Counted from the stretch's first letter, positions 34,251-43,203 are shown. The stretch is 64,000 nucleotides of DNA from Streptomyces sp. I6 (GCA_003725745.1 RHDP01000001.1:2881501-2945500), one strand, 5' to 3'. Notes: generated from the letters alone by a model not told the origin. Program-made: numbers and translations.

Positions 34251-35852
34251 TCACATCCTGAAGACGCCGAAGCCGCCGCGGGCGCCTTCGACCGGGGCCG
34301 TGTGGATGGCGGACAGGCACAGACCGAGGACCGTGCGGGTGTCGCGCGGGTCGATGACGCCGTCGTCGTACAGCCGCCCGGACAGGAACATCGGCAGCGA
34401 CTCGGTCTCGATCTGCTGCTCGACCATCGCGCGCAGTCCCGCGTCGGCCTCCTCGTCGTACGGCCGCCCCTTCGCGGCGGCCGAGGCGCGGGCGACGATC
34501 GACAGCACCCCGGCGAGCTGCTGGGGGCCCATCACCGCGGACTTGGCACTGGGCCAGGCGAACAGGAAGCGCGGGTCGTACGCCCGGCCGCACATGCCGT
34601 AGTGCCCGGCGCCGTACGAGGCGCCCATCAGCACCGACAGATGCGGGACCTTCGAGTTGGAGACCGCGTTGATCATCATGGCGCCGTGCTTGATGATGCC
34701 GCCCTGCTCGTACTCCCGGCCGACCATGTAGCCGGTGGTGTTGTGCAGGAAGAGCAGCGGGATGTCGCGCTGGTTGGCGAGCTGGATGAACTGGGCGGCC
34801 TTCTGCGACTCGGCGCTGAACAGCACGCCCTGGGCGTTGGCGAGGATCCCGACGGGGTGCCCGTGCAGCCGAGCCCAGCCGGTGACCAGACTCGGGCCGT
34901 AGAGCGGCTTGAACTCGTCGAAGTCGGAGCCGTCGACGATCCGGGCGATCACCTCGCGGGGGTCGAACGGGGTCTTCAGGTCCTCCGGGACGATGCCGAG
35001 CAGTTCCTCCTCGTCGTACACGGGAGGTGCGGCCTCGGCGGCCGGCGCGGGGTGCGCCTTGCGGTGGTTGAGACGCGCCACGATGCGGCGGGCGTGGCGG
35101 AGGGCGTCGTACTCGTCCAGGGCGTAGTGGTCGGCGAGTCCGGACGTACGGGCGTGCATCTCGGCGCCGCCGAGGGACTCGTCGTCGCTCTCCTCGCCGG
35201 TGGCCATCTTCACCAGCGGCGGCCCGCCGAGGAAGACCTTCGACCGCTCCTTGATCATGACGGTGTGGTCGGACATGCCGGGGACGTACGCCCCTCCGGC
35301 GGTGGAGTTGCCGAAGACGACCGCGATCGTGGGGATCCCGGCGGCGGACAGCCGGGTGAGGTCGCGGAAGAGCGCCCCGCCCGGGATGAAGATCTCCTTC
35401 TGGGAGGGGAGGTCGGCGCCGCCGGACTCGACGAGGCTGATCAGCGGCAGCCGGTTGGCGAACGCGATCTCGTTCGCGCGGAGGATCTTCTTCAGCGTCC
35501 AGGGGTTGCTGGCTCCGCCGCGCACGGTGGGGTCGTTGGCGGTGACCAGGCACTCGACGCCCTCGATCGTGCCGATGCCGGTGACGACGGAGGCGCCGAC
35601 GGGGTGGTCGCCGCCCCACGCCGCGAGCGGCGACAGTTCCAGGAACGGGGTGTCGGGGTCGAGGAGCAGCTCGATCCGCTCCCGGACCAGGAGTTTGCCC
35701 CGCTCGCGGTGGCGTGCGGTGTACTTCTCACCGCCGCCGGCGAGGGCCTTGGCGTGCTCGGCCTCGAGCGCGTCGAGCCGGGCGAGCATGGCCTCCCGGT
35801 GGGCGGTGTGGTCGGGGGACGCACTGTCGAGCGTGCTGGCGAGGACGGTCAC
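34251..35852 (-). CDS. Acyl-CoA carboxylase beta chain (carboxyltransferase)
   Basis: 533 residues from GTG 35852, chosen because GGAGGTGA stands in front; the frame is open further. Two crotonase-like halves are visible: CLVTANDPTVRGGASNPWTL, SLVESGGADLPSQ, VFGNSTAGGAYVPGMSDH, and in the second half LFLHNTTGYMVGREYEQGG and VLMGASYGAGHYGMCGRAYDPRF. It transfers CO2 from biotin to an acyl-CoA; the FGNSTAGGAYVPGMSD region resembles methylcrotonyl/geranyl-CoA carboxylases more than propionyl-CoA carboxylases. It lies seven bases before the alpha gene. Confidence 0.9.
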   Translation of the reverse strand: MTVLASTLDSASPDHTAHREAMLARLDALEAEHAKALAGGGEKYTARHRERGKLLVRERIELLLDPDTPFLELSPLAAWGGDHPVGASVVTGIGTIEGVECLVTANDPTVRGGASNPWTLKKILRANEIAFANRLPLISLVESGGADLPSQKEIFIPGGALFRDLTRLSAAGIPTIAVVFGNSTAGGAYVPGMSDHTVMIKERSKVFLGGPPLVKMATGEESDDESLGGAEMHARTSGLADHYALDEYDALRHARRIVARLNHRKAHPAPAAEAAPPVYDEEELLGIVPEDLKTPFDPREVIARIVDGSDFDEFKPLYGPSLVTGWARLHGHPVGILANAQGVLFSAESQKAAQFIQLANQRDIPLLFLHNTTGYMVGREYEQGGIIKHGAMMINAVSNSKVPHLSVLMGASYGAGHYGMCGRAYDPRFLFAWPSAKSAVMGPQQLAGVLSIVARASAAAKGRPYDEEADAGLRAMVEQQIETESLPMFLSGRLYDDGVIDPRDTRTVLGLCLSAIHTAPVEGARGGFGVFRM

Positions 35853-36137
35853 GGGGTCACCTCCGGTGCGGGGGGCGATGCGGAGTACGGCTCGGACGGC
35901 GGCGCGGACGGCGGCGCGGGGCCGGGAGAGCGGCGGGCGGGAGAGCGGCGGGCGGGAGGGCGCTGGGCGGCATCCGAACGGCACGGCCCCGCGGCCCGGC
36001 ACGGCGCACCGGGTGCCCGCGGGACGGGGCGGCGGGCGCCGTCGCGGCACGGCCCGGCGCCCCGGTGCTCAGCCCGTACCGGACCGCGGGGCGGGACGGG
36101 GCGGTGGCGCGGACGGCGGGGCGAGGGCCCGGCCGCG

Positions 36138-37853
36138 TCACAGCAGGATCTCCGGGATGTCCATGTGCCGGGCCCGCAGCCACTCCCCCAGGCCCTTCGC
36201 CTGCGGATCGAAACGGGTCCGGGCGGCGACGCCCTCGCCCAGCAGGCCCACGACGGTGAAGTTCAGCGCCCGCAGGTTCGGCAGCACATGGCGTACGACG
36301 GTCAGCTCCGCCGTCTCCGGCAGGAGTTCGCGCAGCCGCTGCACGGTCAGCTCGTGCGCCAGCCAGCGCCACTGCTCGTCGTCGCGGACCCACACCCCGA
36401 TGTTCGCGTCGCCGCCCTTGTCGCCGCTGCGGGCCCCGGCGACCAGGCCGAGAGGCGCGCGGCGGGTGCTCAAGCCGGCCGGCAGCGGCTCGGGCAGCGG
36501 CGGCTCCGGCACGGGCTCCAGGACCCGGGAGCGCGGGGCCGCGGGGACCGGCAGCCGGCGGCCGTCGTCGAGCACGGCGGTGTGCGCGACGGACCCCGCG
36601 TCCACGTAGGCGGCCTCGAAGACCCCGTAGGGGGAGCCCTTCCCCGGCGGTGCGGTCACATGGAAGCCCGGGTAGCCGCCGAGGGCCGTCTCGACGGCCG
36701 CGCCGCTGACGACCCGGCCGACGGCCTCCGCGTCGCGGTCGCGCACGACCAGCCGCAGCAGCGCGCTCGCGGTCTCCTCGGTGGCGGCGTCCGGCCGGTC
36801 GGTCCGGGCCAGTTCCCAGCGGACCTCCGCGGGGCGGGACCCGGCGCGGGCGAACGCGTCCTCGATCTGGGCGCGCGCCAGCCGCGCCTTGGCGTCGATG
36901 TCGAGGCCGGTCAGCACGAAGACCACCTCGTTGCGCCAGCCGCCGAGGCGGTTGAGGCCGGTCTTGAGCTCCGGGGGCGGGGCCTCGCCGCGCACGTCCG
37001 TGATCCGGACCCGGTCCGGGCCCTCCTGCACGAGCCGTACGGAGTCGAGGCGGGCGGTGGCGTCGGGGCCCGCATAGCGCGCTCCGCCCGTCTCGTACAG
37101 CAGCTGGGCGGTGACCGTACCGGTGTCCACGAAGCCGCCGGTGCCGGGGTGCTTGGTGATGACGCTGCTGCCGTCGGCGTGGAGTTCGGCGAGGGGGAAC
37201 CCGGGGCGGCGCAGGTCCCGGCCGGCGTACCGCCCGTCGGCGAAGAAGGCGTAGTTGCCGCCCGTCGCCTGGGTGCCGCACTCCAGCACATGGCCGGCGA
37301 CGACGGCTCCCGCCAGGGCGTCGTGGTCCTCGGGCCCCCAGCCGAAGTGCCACTGGGCGGGCCCGGTGACGAGCGCGGCGTCGGTGACCCGGCCGGTGAC
37401 GACGACGTCGGCGCCCTCCGCCAGGCAGGCGGCGATCCCTCCGCCGCCGAGATAGGCGTTGGCGGCCAGCGCGCCGGGGAAGCGGTCGGCGAGGTCGTCG
37501 CCCTCGACATGGGCGACGCGCACGGGGACCCCGACCCGGGCGGCGAGTTCGCGCACGGCGCCGGCGAGGCCGGACGGGTTGAGCCCGCCGGCGTTGGCGA
37601 CGATCCGCACACCGCGTTCGTGCGCCAGGCCCAGGCCCTCCTCCAGCTGGCGCAGAAACGTCCTGGCGTAGCCCAGGCCCGGGTCCTTCATCCGGTCCCG
37701 GCCCAGGATGAGCATGGTCAGTTCGGCCAGGTAGTCCCCGGTGAGGACGTCCAGTTCACCGCCGGTGAGCATCTCGCGCACGGCGTCGAAGCGGTCGCCG
37801 TAGAAGCCGGAGGCGTTGCCGATCCGCAGCGGGGCGGGCTCCGCGATCGGCAT
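36138..37853 (-). CDS. AtuA-like protein (DUF1446, acyclic terpene utilisation)
   Basis: 571 residues. LRIGNASGFYGDRFDAV, LDVLTGDYLAELTMLILGRDR, RIVANAGGLNPSGLA and ADVVVTGRVTDAALV are the N-terminal DUF1446 landmarks. The last about 100 residues (ARSGDKGGDANIGVWVRDD...) are the AtuA C-terminal domain often seen as a separate protein. AtuA is needed for citronellol/geraniol catabolism in Pseudomonas; its chemistry is unclear. Here it sits beside a carboxylase pair and an acyl-CoA dehydrogenase, the same gene company as atu clusters. It follows TIGR03084 by 3 bp. Confidence 0.88.
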   Translation of the reverse strand: MPIAEPAPLRIGNASGFYGDRFDAVREMLTGGELDVLTGDYLAELTMLILGRDRMKDPGLGYARTFLRQLEEGLGLAHERGVRIVANAGGLNPSGLAGAVRELAARVGVPVRVAHVEGDDLADRFPGALAANAYLGGGGIAACLAEGADVVVTGRVTDAALVTGPAQWHFGWGPEDHDALAGAVVAGHVLECGTQATGGNYAFFADGRYAGRDLRRPGFPLAELHADGSSVITKHPGTGGFVDTGTVTAQLLYETGGARYAGPDATARLDSVRLVQEGPDRVRITDVRGEAPPPELKTGLNRLGGWRNEVVFVLTGLDIDAKARLARAQIEDAFARAGSRPAEVRWELARTDRPDAATEETASALLRLVVRDRDAEAVGRVVSGAAVETALGGYPGFHVTAPPGKGSPYGVFEAAYVDAGSVAHTAVLDDGRRLPVPAAPRSRVLEPVPEPPLPEPLPAGLSTRRAPLGLVAGARSGDKGGDANIGVWVRDDEQWRWLAHELTVQRLRELLPETAELTVVRHVLPNLRALNFTVVGLLGEGVAARTRFDPQAKGLGEWLRARHMDIPEILL

Positions 37854-37856
37854 CGG

Positions 37857-38669
37857 TCAGGCCCCCTTGGGGGCGCGGCCGGTGCCGGCCGGGCCGGCGA
37901 ACGCCTGGGCGATGTCCAGCCAGCGGTCGGCGTCGGCCCCCTCCGCGCGGACCGCGAGATCGTCCCGGTGCGCGCGCTGGGTCACCAGCAGGCAGAAGTC
38001 CAGCGCGGGGCCGGTCACCCTCCCCCCGCCTTCGGCACCGGGCCCAGCGGCGGCGCTCTCGGGCCCCCAGGTCCACAGCTCGCCGCCGGGCCCGGTCAGC
38101 TCGACCCGGAACTCCTCCTTCGGCGCCTCGAGTCCGCGCACCAGGTAGGCGTAGTCCCGGGCCCGTACACCGATGTGGGCGACGTGCCGCAGCCGGGCGG
38201 TCGGCTCCCGGACTGCGCCGAGGGCGTCGGCCACGTCCTGGCCGTGCGCCCAGGTCTCCATCAACCGGGCGGTGGCCATCGACCTGGCGCTCATCGGCGG
38301 CCCGTACCAGGGGATCCGGGCGCCCGGGGGCGCGTCGTAGAGCGCCTGCCGGAGCCGTTCGCGGCCGGTGCGCCAGTGGGCGAGCAGTTCGGCGGGCGGA
38401 CGGCGGGCTCCGGCCTCCGCGGCCCGGTCGACGAAGGTGTCCGGTTCGGCGAGCGCCTTCTCGACCTCCCGGGCGAAGGCGCCGGGGCTGGTGGCCGCGA
38501 GCAGCGCGACCTCGTCGGTCCAGGCGAGGTGGGCGATCTGGTGGGCGACGGTCCAGCCGGCCGCGGGGGTTGCCGTCCCCCACTGCCCGTCGCCCAAACC
38601 GGCCACCAGCCGGTCGAGTTCGTCGCTCTCTGCGCGCAGGTCGTCGATGACGGCCGCGGGGTCGGACAC
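37857..38669 (-). CDS. TIGR03084-family (DinB/MDMPI-like) metal-binding protein
   Basis: 270 residues from GTG 38669, behind GGAGGGAG; the frame is open to 38729. The first domain has WTVAHQIAHLAWTDEVALLA (metal-binding His), and METWAHGQDVADALG carries the second His cluster, as in mycothiol-dependent maleylpyruvate isomerase. The C-terminal part (ELTGPGGELWTWGPE) is typical of TIGR03084. It is the first gene of the acyl-CoA operon and is common beside AtuA genes in actinobacteria. The reaction is unknown; a thiol-dependent isomerase role is possible. Confidence 0.82.
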   Translation of the reverse strand: MSDPAAVIDDLRAESDELDRLVAGLGDGQWGTATPAAGWTVAHQIAHLAWTDEVALLAATSPGAFAREVEKALAEPDTFVDRAAEAGARRPPAELLAHWRTGRERLRQALYDAPPGARIPWYGPPMSARSMATARLMETWAHGQDVADALGAVREPTARLRHVAHIGVRARDYAYLVRGLEAPKEEFRVELTGPGGELWTWGPESAAAGPGAEGGGRVTGPALDFCLLVTQRAHRDDLAVRAEGADADRWLDIAQAFAGPAGTGRAPKGA

Positions 38670-38727
38670 GGGGCGCTCCCTCCGGGACACGGCGTGGTGC
38701 CCGGAGCATGGCAGCGGATGACGAAAC

Positions 38728-38745
38728 AAGCAAGCGTGCTTGCTT
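38728..38745. promoter_or_regulatory. Operator-like palindrome AAGCAAGC-GT-GCTTGCTT
   Basis: Perfect 8-bp arms around 2 bp, 59 bp upstream of the first gene of the acyl-CoA operon, in a locally AT-rich promoter. It fits binding by the TetR protein encoded at the operon's end. Confidence 0.7.
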
Positions 38746-38869
38746 TACTTTTATCGGCCGAGTGCGGCCGGGACCGGACAGGACCGGGCAGGACCGGGCG
38801 CGGGCCTCGTCCGCTGACAGCCTGCGGGCTGCCCGCGGGCAGCCCGTGGACGCCGCCCGCGGGGCGTCC

Positions 38870-39850
38870 TCACGCCGTACGGCCGGCCGCCCCCGCCTGG
38901 GTGCGCACCGCGCCCATGCTCGCCGCGACGACCAGCGCGATCGCCAGCGCGTCGCCCGCGGACAGCGCCTGGTGCAGCACGAGGAACCCGGCCGTCGCGG
39001 CGATCGCCGGCTCCAGGCTCATCAGTACGGCGAAGGTGGGCGCGGGCAGCCGCCGCAGGGCGAGGAGTTCCAGCGTGTACGGCAGTACGGACGACATCAG
39101 CGCGACCAGGAGGCCCAGCCCGACCGTGGACGGGACGAGCAGCTTGCCGCCCGCCTCGGCGATACCGAACGGCAGACTGAGAACGGCACCGACCGCCATC
39201 GCGAGGGCCAGCCCGTCGGCCTGCGGGAAGCGGCGTCCGGTGCGGGCGCTGAAGACGATGTACGCCGCCCACATGGCGCCCGCGCCGAGGGCGAACGCGG
39301 CACCGGCCGGATCGAGCCGGTCGAAGCCCCCGCCGCTCAGCAGGACGACGCCGCCGAGCGCGAGGCCCGCCCAGACGAGGTTGACCAGCCGACGGGAGAC
39401 GATCACGGAGAGCGCCAGCGGGCCGAGCACCTCGAGGGTCACCGCCGCGCCCAGCGGGATGCGGTCGACGGCCTGGTAGAAGAGCATGTTCATCCCGGCC
39501 ATCGCCGCGCCGAAGGCGACGACCGTGCCCCAGCTGTCGCGGGAGTGGCCGCGGAGCCGGGGCCGGCAGACCAGCAGGAGCACGGCGGCGGCGAGGACGA
39601 GCCGGAGCGTGACGACTCCGAGGGCTCCCGCGCGGGGCATCAGCAGCACGGCCACGGCGGCGCCGAACTGCACGGAGAGACCTCCGGCGACGACGAGGGC
39701 CACCGGCCCGAGCGAGCCGCGGCCGCGCCGTGTCCCGGGTCTCAGTTCACCGGCGGCCTCCGGGAGGGCGACCGTGGCGGCCGCCACCCGCTCCGCACCC
39801 TCGCGGCCGCCGTCGCCTGGGACCGCATCTGCGCCACGGAGCCTGCCCAC
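38870..39850 (-). CDS. EamA/DMT-family transporter
   Basis: About 326 residues from GTG 39850 (GAAGGTGG in front); an in-frame TTG at 39889 is less likely because it would lie within the LysR-type site. Ten hydrophobic segments in two EamA halves are visible, e.g. GPVALVVAGGLSVQFGAA, TVVAFGAAMAGMNMLFYQAV and LLVALMSSVLPYTLELLAL. The family exports amino acids and metabolites (RhtA-like); substrate unknown. It is divergent from a LysR gene, the classical arrangement for a LysR-controlled exporter. Confidence 0.88.
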   Translation of the reverse strand: MGRLRGADAVPGDGGREGAERVAAATVALPEAAGELRPGTRRGRGSLGPVALVVAGGLSVQFGAAVAVLLMPRAGALGVVTLRLVLAAAVLLLVCRPRLRGHSRDSWGTVVAFGAAMAGMNMLFYQAVDRIPLGAAVTLEVLGPLALSVIVSRRLVNLVWAGLALGGVVLLSGGGFDRLDPAGAAFALGAGAMWAAYIVFSARTGRRFPQADGLALAMAVGAVLSLPFGIAEAGGKLLVPSTVGLGLLVALMSSVLPYTLELLALRRLPAPTFAVLMSLEPAIAATAGFLVLHQALSAGDALAIALVVAASMGAVRTQAGAAGRTA

Positions 39851-39868
39851 CGATCCACCTTCGTCCAC

Positions 39869-39889
39869 TTGAATGAACCTGCGATTCAA
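39869..39889. promoter_or_regulatory. LysR-type box TTGAAT-N9-ATTCAA
   Basis: A perfect 6-bp dyad containing a T-N11-A core lies between the divergent EamA and LysR genes. It is probably the recognition site of the LysR protein. Confidence 0.6.
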
Positions 39890-39992
39890 AATACTGCACC
39901 AGGCGGACCCGGTCCACCTCGTTCCCCTTCACGCTACGGAAGCACGCGCCACCCGTGAAATGCCGATTGGGCTGCGGTTATGCTCCACACGC

Positions 39993-40850
39993 ATGAGCAT
40001 CGAGCTACGTCACCTCCGCTGCTTCCTCGCCATCGCGGAGGAACGGAGCCTGACCCGGGCCGCCACCGCACTGCACCTCACCCAGCCGGCCGTCTCCCGC
40101 ACGCTCGCCGCGCTGGAGCGCCACCTCGGCGTGCGCCTCGTCGACCGTTCCACCCACCACCTGCACCTCACCGCCGAGGGCCGGGCGTTCCGCGAGCAGG
40201 CCGCCGCTGCGGTGGCCGCGTTCGACGACACCCTCGACCCCGCGCGGCTGCGCCGCCGACCCCTGCGCCTCGGGCACGCCTGGTCCGCCTTCGGCGCGTT
40301 CACCACCCCCCTGCTGCGGCGCTGGCAGCGGGAACACCCGGACACGCCACTGGAACTCCTCCGTATCGACGACCGCACGGCGGGTCTGGCGCGCGGCGAG
40401 GTGGACGCCGCCGTGCTGCGCGGCACGGTCGGCACCCCCGGACTGGTGACGGCCATGCTGTTCACCGAACCCCGGGTCGCCGCCGTCACCTCCGACGGGC
40501 CGCTCGCCGGCCGCATCTCGCTGACGCTCGCCGATCTGGCCGCCGTCCCGGTCGTCCTCAACACCGTCTCCGGGCTGACGACGCTCGACCTCTGGCCCGC
40601 CCGGTCAAGGCCGGTGGCCACACTGACCGTCGGCAACACCGACGACTGGCTGACGGCGATCGCCGCAGGCCGCGGCGCCGGGGCATCCGCGGCGTCGACG
40701 GCGGAGATGCACCCCCACCCGGGCGTCACCTACCGCCCGCTCACCGACGCACCCCCGGTCCCGGTGCTCCTCGCCTGGCGCGCCGCCGCACCGCATCCGG
40801 CGCTCGGAGCACTGGTGGCGCTGGCGCGCGAACTCGGCGCGGAGGGCTGA
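39993..40850 (+). CDS. LysR-family transcriptional regulator
   Basis: 285 residues from the ATG at 39993. HTH: ELRHLRCFLAIAEERSLTRAATALHLTQPAVSRTLAALERHLGVRLVDR; the effector domain follows (RLGHAWSAFGAFTTPLLRRW...). It is divergent from the EamA exporter with a LysR box in the 140-bp gap. It probably activates the exporter when its ligand accumulates and represses itself. It ends before a very long hairpin shared with the convergent deaminase gene. Confidence 0.9.
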   Translation: MSIELRHLRCFLAIAEERSLTRAATALHLTQPAVSRTLAALERHLGVRLVDRSTHHLHLTAEGRAFREQAAAAVAAFDDTLDPARLRRRPLRLGHAWSAFGAFTTPLLRRWQREHPDTPLELLRIDDRTAGLARGEVDAAVLRGTVGTPGLVTAMLFTEPRVAAVTSDGPLAGRISLTLADLAAVPVVLNTVSGLTTLDLWPARSRPVATLTVGNTDDWLTAIAAGRGAGASAASTAEMHPHPGVTYRPLTDAPPVPVLLAWRAAAPHPALGALVALARELGAEG

Positions 40851-40887
40851 AGGGAGCGGCACGGCGAGACGAGGTGAGATGAGTCCA

Positions 40888-40961
40888 GGCCGTGCAGGTC
40901 GGCCGTTCCCGCAGGCCAGGCGCCGGTGCCTGGCCTGCGGGAGCGGCCGGTCTGCACGGCC
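40888..40961. terminator. 74-bp inverted repeat, bidirectional terminator
   Basis: Two 37-nt arms (40888-40924 and 40925-40961) pair with only four mismatches or wobbles. It lies between convergent LysR (+) and deaminase (-) genes and touches the deaminase stop codon. Confidence 0.8.
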
Positions 40962-41386
40962 TACTCCGTCTCGAGCTGATGGTCCGCCCAGACGTAGCTC
41001 ACGGGCAGGAGGTCGGCGATCCGGACGGCCCGGACGCGTTCGCCCTCGCCCTCGCCCTCGCCCACGATGACCTTGAGGCCGGGGAAGTAGTCGAACAACA
41101 CCTGACGGCAGCGGCCGCACGGAGGGACGACACCGCGCCCGCGATCCCCCACCGCGACGACGGTGTCCAGCTCGTACGCGCCCTGGGCGGCGGCCGTACC
41201 GATGAGTACGAGTTCGGCACAGGGACCTCCCGTGAAGTGGTAGGCGTTCACCGCGGTGACGATCCGTCCGTCCCGGGTGCGGGCCGCGGCCGCCATGGTG
41301 TGGTTGTCGCCCCGGCAGCGTGTACGCGCGACGCGCGACGCGGCCTGGACGAGTTCGTGGTCGACGGGGTAACACTGCGTGGTCAT
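40961..41386 (-). CDS. Cytidine deaminase-like (blasticidin-S deaminase-type) protein
   Basis: 141 residues from the ATG at 41384-41386. Zinc motifs are GGPCAELVLIG (C-A-E with the catalytic Glu) and VPPCGRCRQVLFDYFP (PCxxC), as in tetrameric cytidine and blasticidin-S deaminases. It would hydrolyse the amino group of cytidine or a related nucleoside. An EGEGEGE insertion near residue 110 comes from a short DNA repeat (41044-41062). It is not in an operon. True cytidine deaminases usually lack the long basic middle, so the substrate is open. Confidence 0.85.
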   Translation of the reverse strand: MTTQCYPVDHELVQAASRVARTRCRGDNHTMAAAARTRDGRIVTAVNAYHFTGGPCAELVLIGTAAAQGAYELDTVVAVGDRGRGVVPPCGRCRQVLFDYFPGLKVIVGEGEGEGERVRAVRIADLLPVSYVWADHQLETE

Positions 41387-41648
41387 CTTCTCCGCATTCG
41401 CCGGGTGCGGGACCACGTTGGCCCGCGCGAGGACGGCGCGCAAGCGACTATCGCGCGCCGGGCGTGCTCCACGGGCGAATCCGCCGGCCGCAGCGTTCCT
41501 CCGGGCGGCCCCTACGCCCGGGGCAGGCTGAACCGAGCAGACCGGGACGGGCGATGCCGAGCGCCGACCACCGGCCGCCGACCACCGACTGCAACGCCGA
41601 CGCCCACTGCGGACGCCGGCCCCAACGCAGCCCGGTGCGACCGGTGCG
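41387..41648. other. Intergenic region between deaminase and IS element
   Basis: It holds the deaminase promoter region and, at its right end, the sequence that before IS insertion lay upstream of the HAD gene (its -35 region). No coding frame is supported. Confidence 0.5.
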
Positions 41649-41658
41649 GCACTAGCCT
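41649..41658. repeat. Target-site duplication, left copy (GCACTAGCCT)
   Basis: The same 10 bases follow the right end of the IS at 43188-43197. A length of 10 bp is normal for IS4-family elements. Confidence 0.9.
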
Positions 41659-43187
41659 CAAGGCCGTTCAGTTTGCGGATGGGTGGGGTTGTCCAGGGTC
41701 CGTAAGCTGCGGTTTCGCGGACATGAGGAGCGGAGCCCCGGTAGAACTGGCAGTCGACCAAGACAAGCCGTTCACAAGGACCGGAGGCTCCGCTGTCCGG
41801 ACAGTGTGCCATCACTCGTGTCGTCACGGTGGCCGGAGGCCGGTTCGCACCCGGTCATCTCGGTGAACTCACCCAGTGCATCCCCTTCGAAATGGTCGAC
41901 GAGGCATTGAAGGCCACGGGCAGGGTCCAGGAGCGGCTGCGGGACCTGCCATCCCGGGTGGTCGTCTACCTGCTGCTGGCCGGGTGCCTGTTCCCGGAGG
42001 TCGGATACCTCGGGGTCTGGCGCAAGCTCACCGGCGCTCTGGCCGGTCTGCCACTGGCCGCGCCGTCGGCAAGCGCGCTGGCCCAGGCCCGCCGCCGTAT
42101 CGGCGCCACACCGCTGAAATGGCTGTTCGACCTGCTGAAAGGCCCGGTGGCCGGGCCACGGACACCGGGAGCATGGTGGCGCGGTCTGCTGGTGATCGCG
42201 CTCGACGGCACCACCCTGACGGTCCCCGACACCCCTGCCGTCCTGACCCGGTTCACCAAGCAGGCGGGCAACCACGGCGGGACCGGCTACCCGCAGGTCC
42301 GCCTGCTGACCCTGGTCGCCTGCGGCACCCGCACCCTCATCGACGCGGTCTTCGGACCCACCACATCGGGTGAGACCACCCACGCCCCGCGCCTGCTGCC
42401 CAGCCTGCGGCCGGGGATGATCCTGCTGGCCGACCGCAACTTCGCCGCCCAGGGGCTGATCAACGACATCGCGGCCACCGGGGCCGAGGTCCTCGTCCGG
42501 CTCAAGAACGGCCGCCGGATGCCGATCCTGGCCCGCTACCGGGACGGCTCCTACCTCTCCGCCCTCGGCCCGGTACCCGTGCGCGTCGTCGACTGCGAGA
42601 TCACCATCACCACCACCGCCGGGAAACACACCGGCCTCTACCGGCTCGCCACCACTCTGCTCGACCACCACCGCCACCCCGCCGGTGAACTGGCCATGCT
42701 CTACCACCAGCGCTGGGAGATCGAAACCGCCTACCTGGAACTGAAATCGACCATCCTCGGCGGCCGGGTCCTGCGCGCCCGCACCCCCGAGGGCATCGAC
42801 CAGGAGATCTACGCCCTGCTGGTGGTCCACCAGCTGCTGCGGACCGCCATGGCGGACGCCACCAGCACCCAGCCCGGCACCGACCCGGACCGGGCCGGCT
42901 TCTCCATCGCCTGGCAGGCCGCCCGCGACCAGCTCGTCCTGGCCGCGGGCGTCATCGCCGACACCGCCATCGACCTGACCGGCACCATCGGTCGGCACGT
43001 CCTGGCCAGCCTGCTGCCCCAGCGGCGGCTACGGGTCAGCCCCCGCATCGTCAAACGCGCCATCTCCAAGTACCAGGCCCGAGGCCCCCGCATCGACCGG
43101 ACCAGCTACAAGGCCACCACTGGCATCGAGATCCTCGCAGCCGCAGGCCCTTGACGACACGACCCAGCCGCAAACTTCACGGCCTTG
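41659..43187 (+). mobile_element. Complete IS4-family insertion sequence, 1529 bp
   Basis: Terminal inverted repeats of 20 bp: left CAAGGCCGTTCAGTTTGCGG (41659-41678), right (43168-43187) differing at two positions. Flanked by the duplication GCACTAGCCT. It carries one intact DDE transposase gene. The perfect target duplication and intact gene point to a recent insertion. The right end lies 16 bp before the likely start of the HAD gene. Confidence 0.93.
41829..43154 (+). CDS. IS4-family transposase
   Basis: 441 residues from GTG 41829; a CTG at 41793 with GGAGG 5 bp upstream would add SGQCAITRVVTV, common at the start of such proteins. DDE residues: VIALDGTTLTVPD (D1), MILLADRNFAAQGL (D2) and the Glu in YHQRWEIETAYLELK, a perfect Y-(2)-R-(3)-E-(6)-K signature of IS4. 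It catalyses cut-and-paste transposition of the surrounding element. No frameshift is present. Confidence 0.93.
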   Translation: MAGGRFAPGHLGELTQCIPFEMVDEALKATGRVQERLRDLPSRVVVYLLLAGCLFPEVGYLGVWRKLTGALAGLPLAAPSASALAQARRRIGATPLKWLFDLLKGPVAGPRTPGAWWRGLLVIALDGTTLTVPDTPAVLTRFTKQAGNHGGTGYPQVRLLTLVACGTRTLIDAVFGPTTSGETTHAPRLLPSLRPGMILLADRNFAAQGLINDIAATGAEVLVRLKNGRRMPILARYRDGSYLSALGPVPVRVVDCEITITTTAGKHTGLYRLATTLLDHHRHPAGELAMLYHQRWEIETAYLELKSTILGGRVLRARTPEGIDQEIYALLVVHQLLRTAMADATSTQPGTDPDRAGFSIAWQAARDQLVLAAGVIADTAIDLTGTIGRHVLASLLPQRRLRVSPRIVKRAISKYQARGPRIDRTSYKATTGIEILAAAGP

Positions 43188-43197
43188 GCACTAGCCT
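43188..43197. repeat. Target-site duplication, right copy (GCACTAGCCT)
   Basis: Second copy of the duplicated target. It contains TAGCCT, the probable -10 box of the HAD gene six bases before ATG 43204. Confidence 0.9.
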
Positions 43198-43203
43198 GGG
43201 CCG

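Noticed and set aside
34068-39479. 1803-codon open frame on the + strand
   Set aside because: It runs opposite five well-conserved minus-strand genes; it is a GC-bias shadow without recognisable domains.
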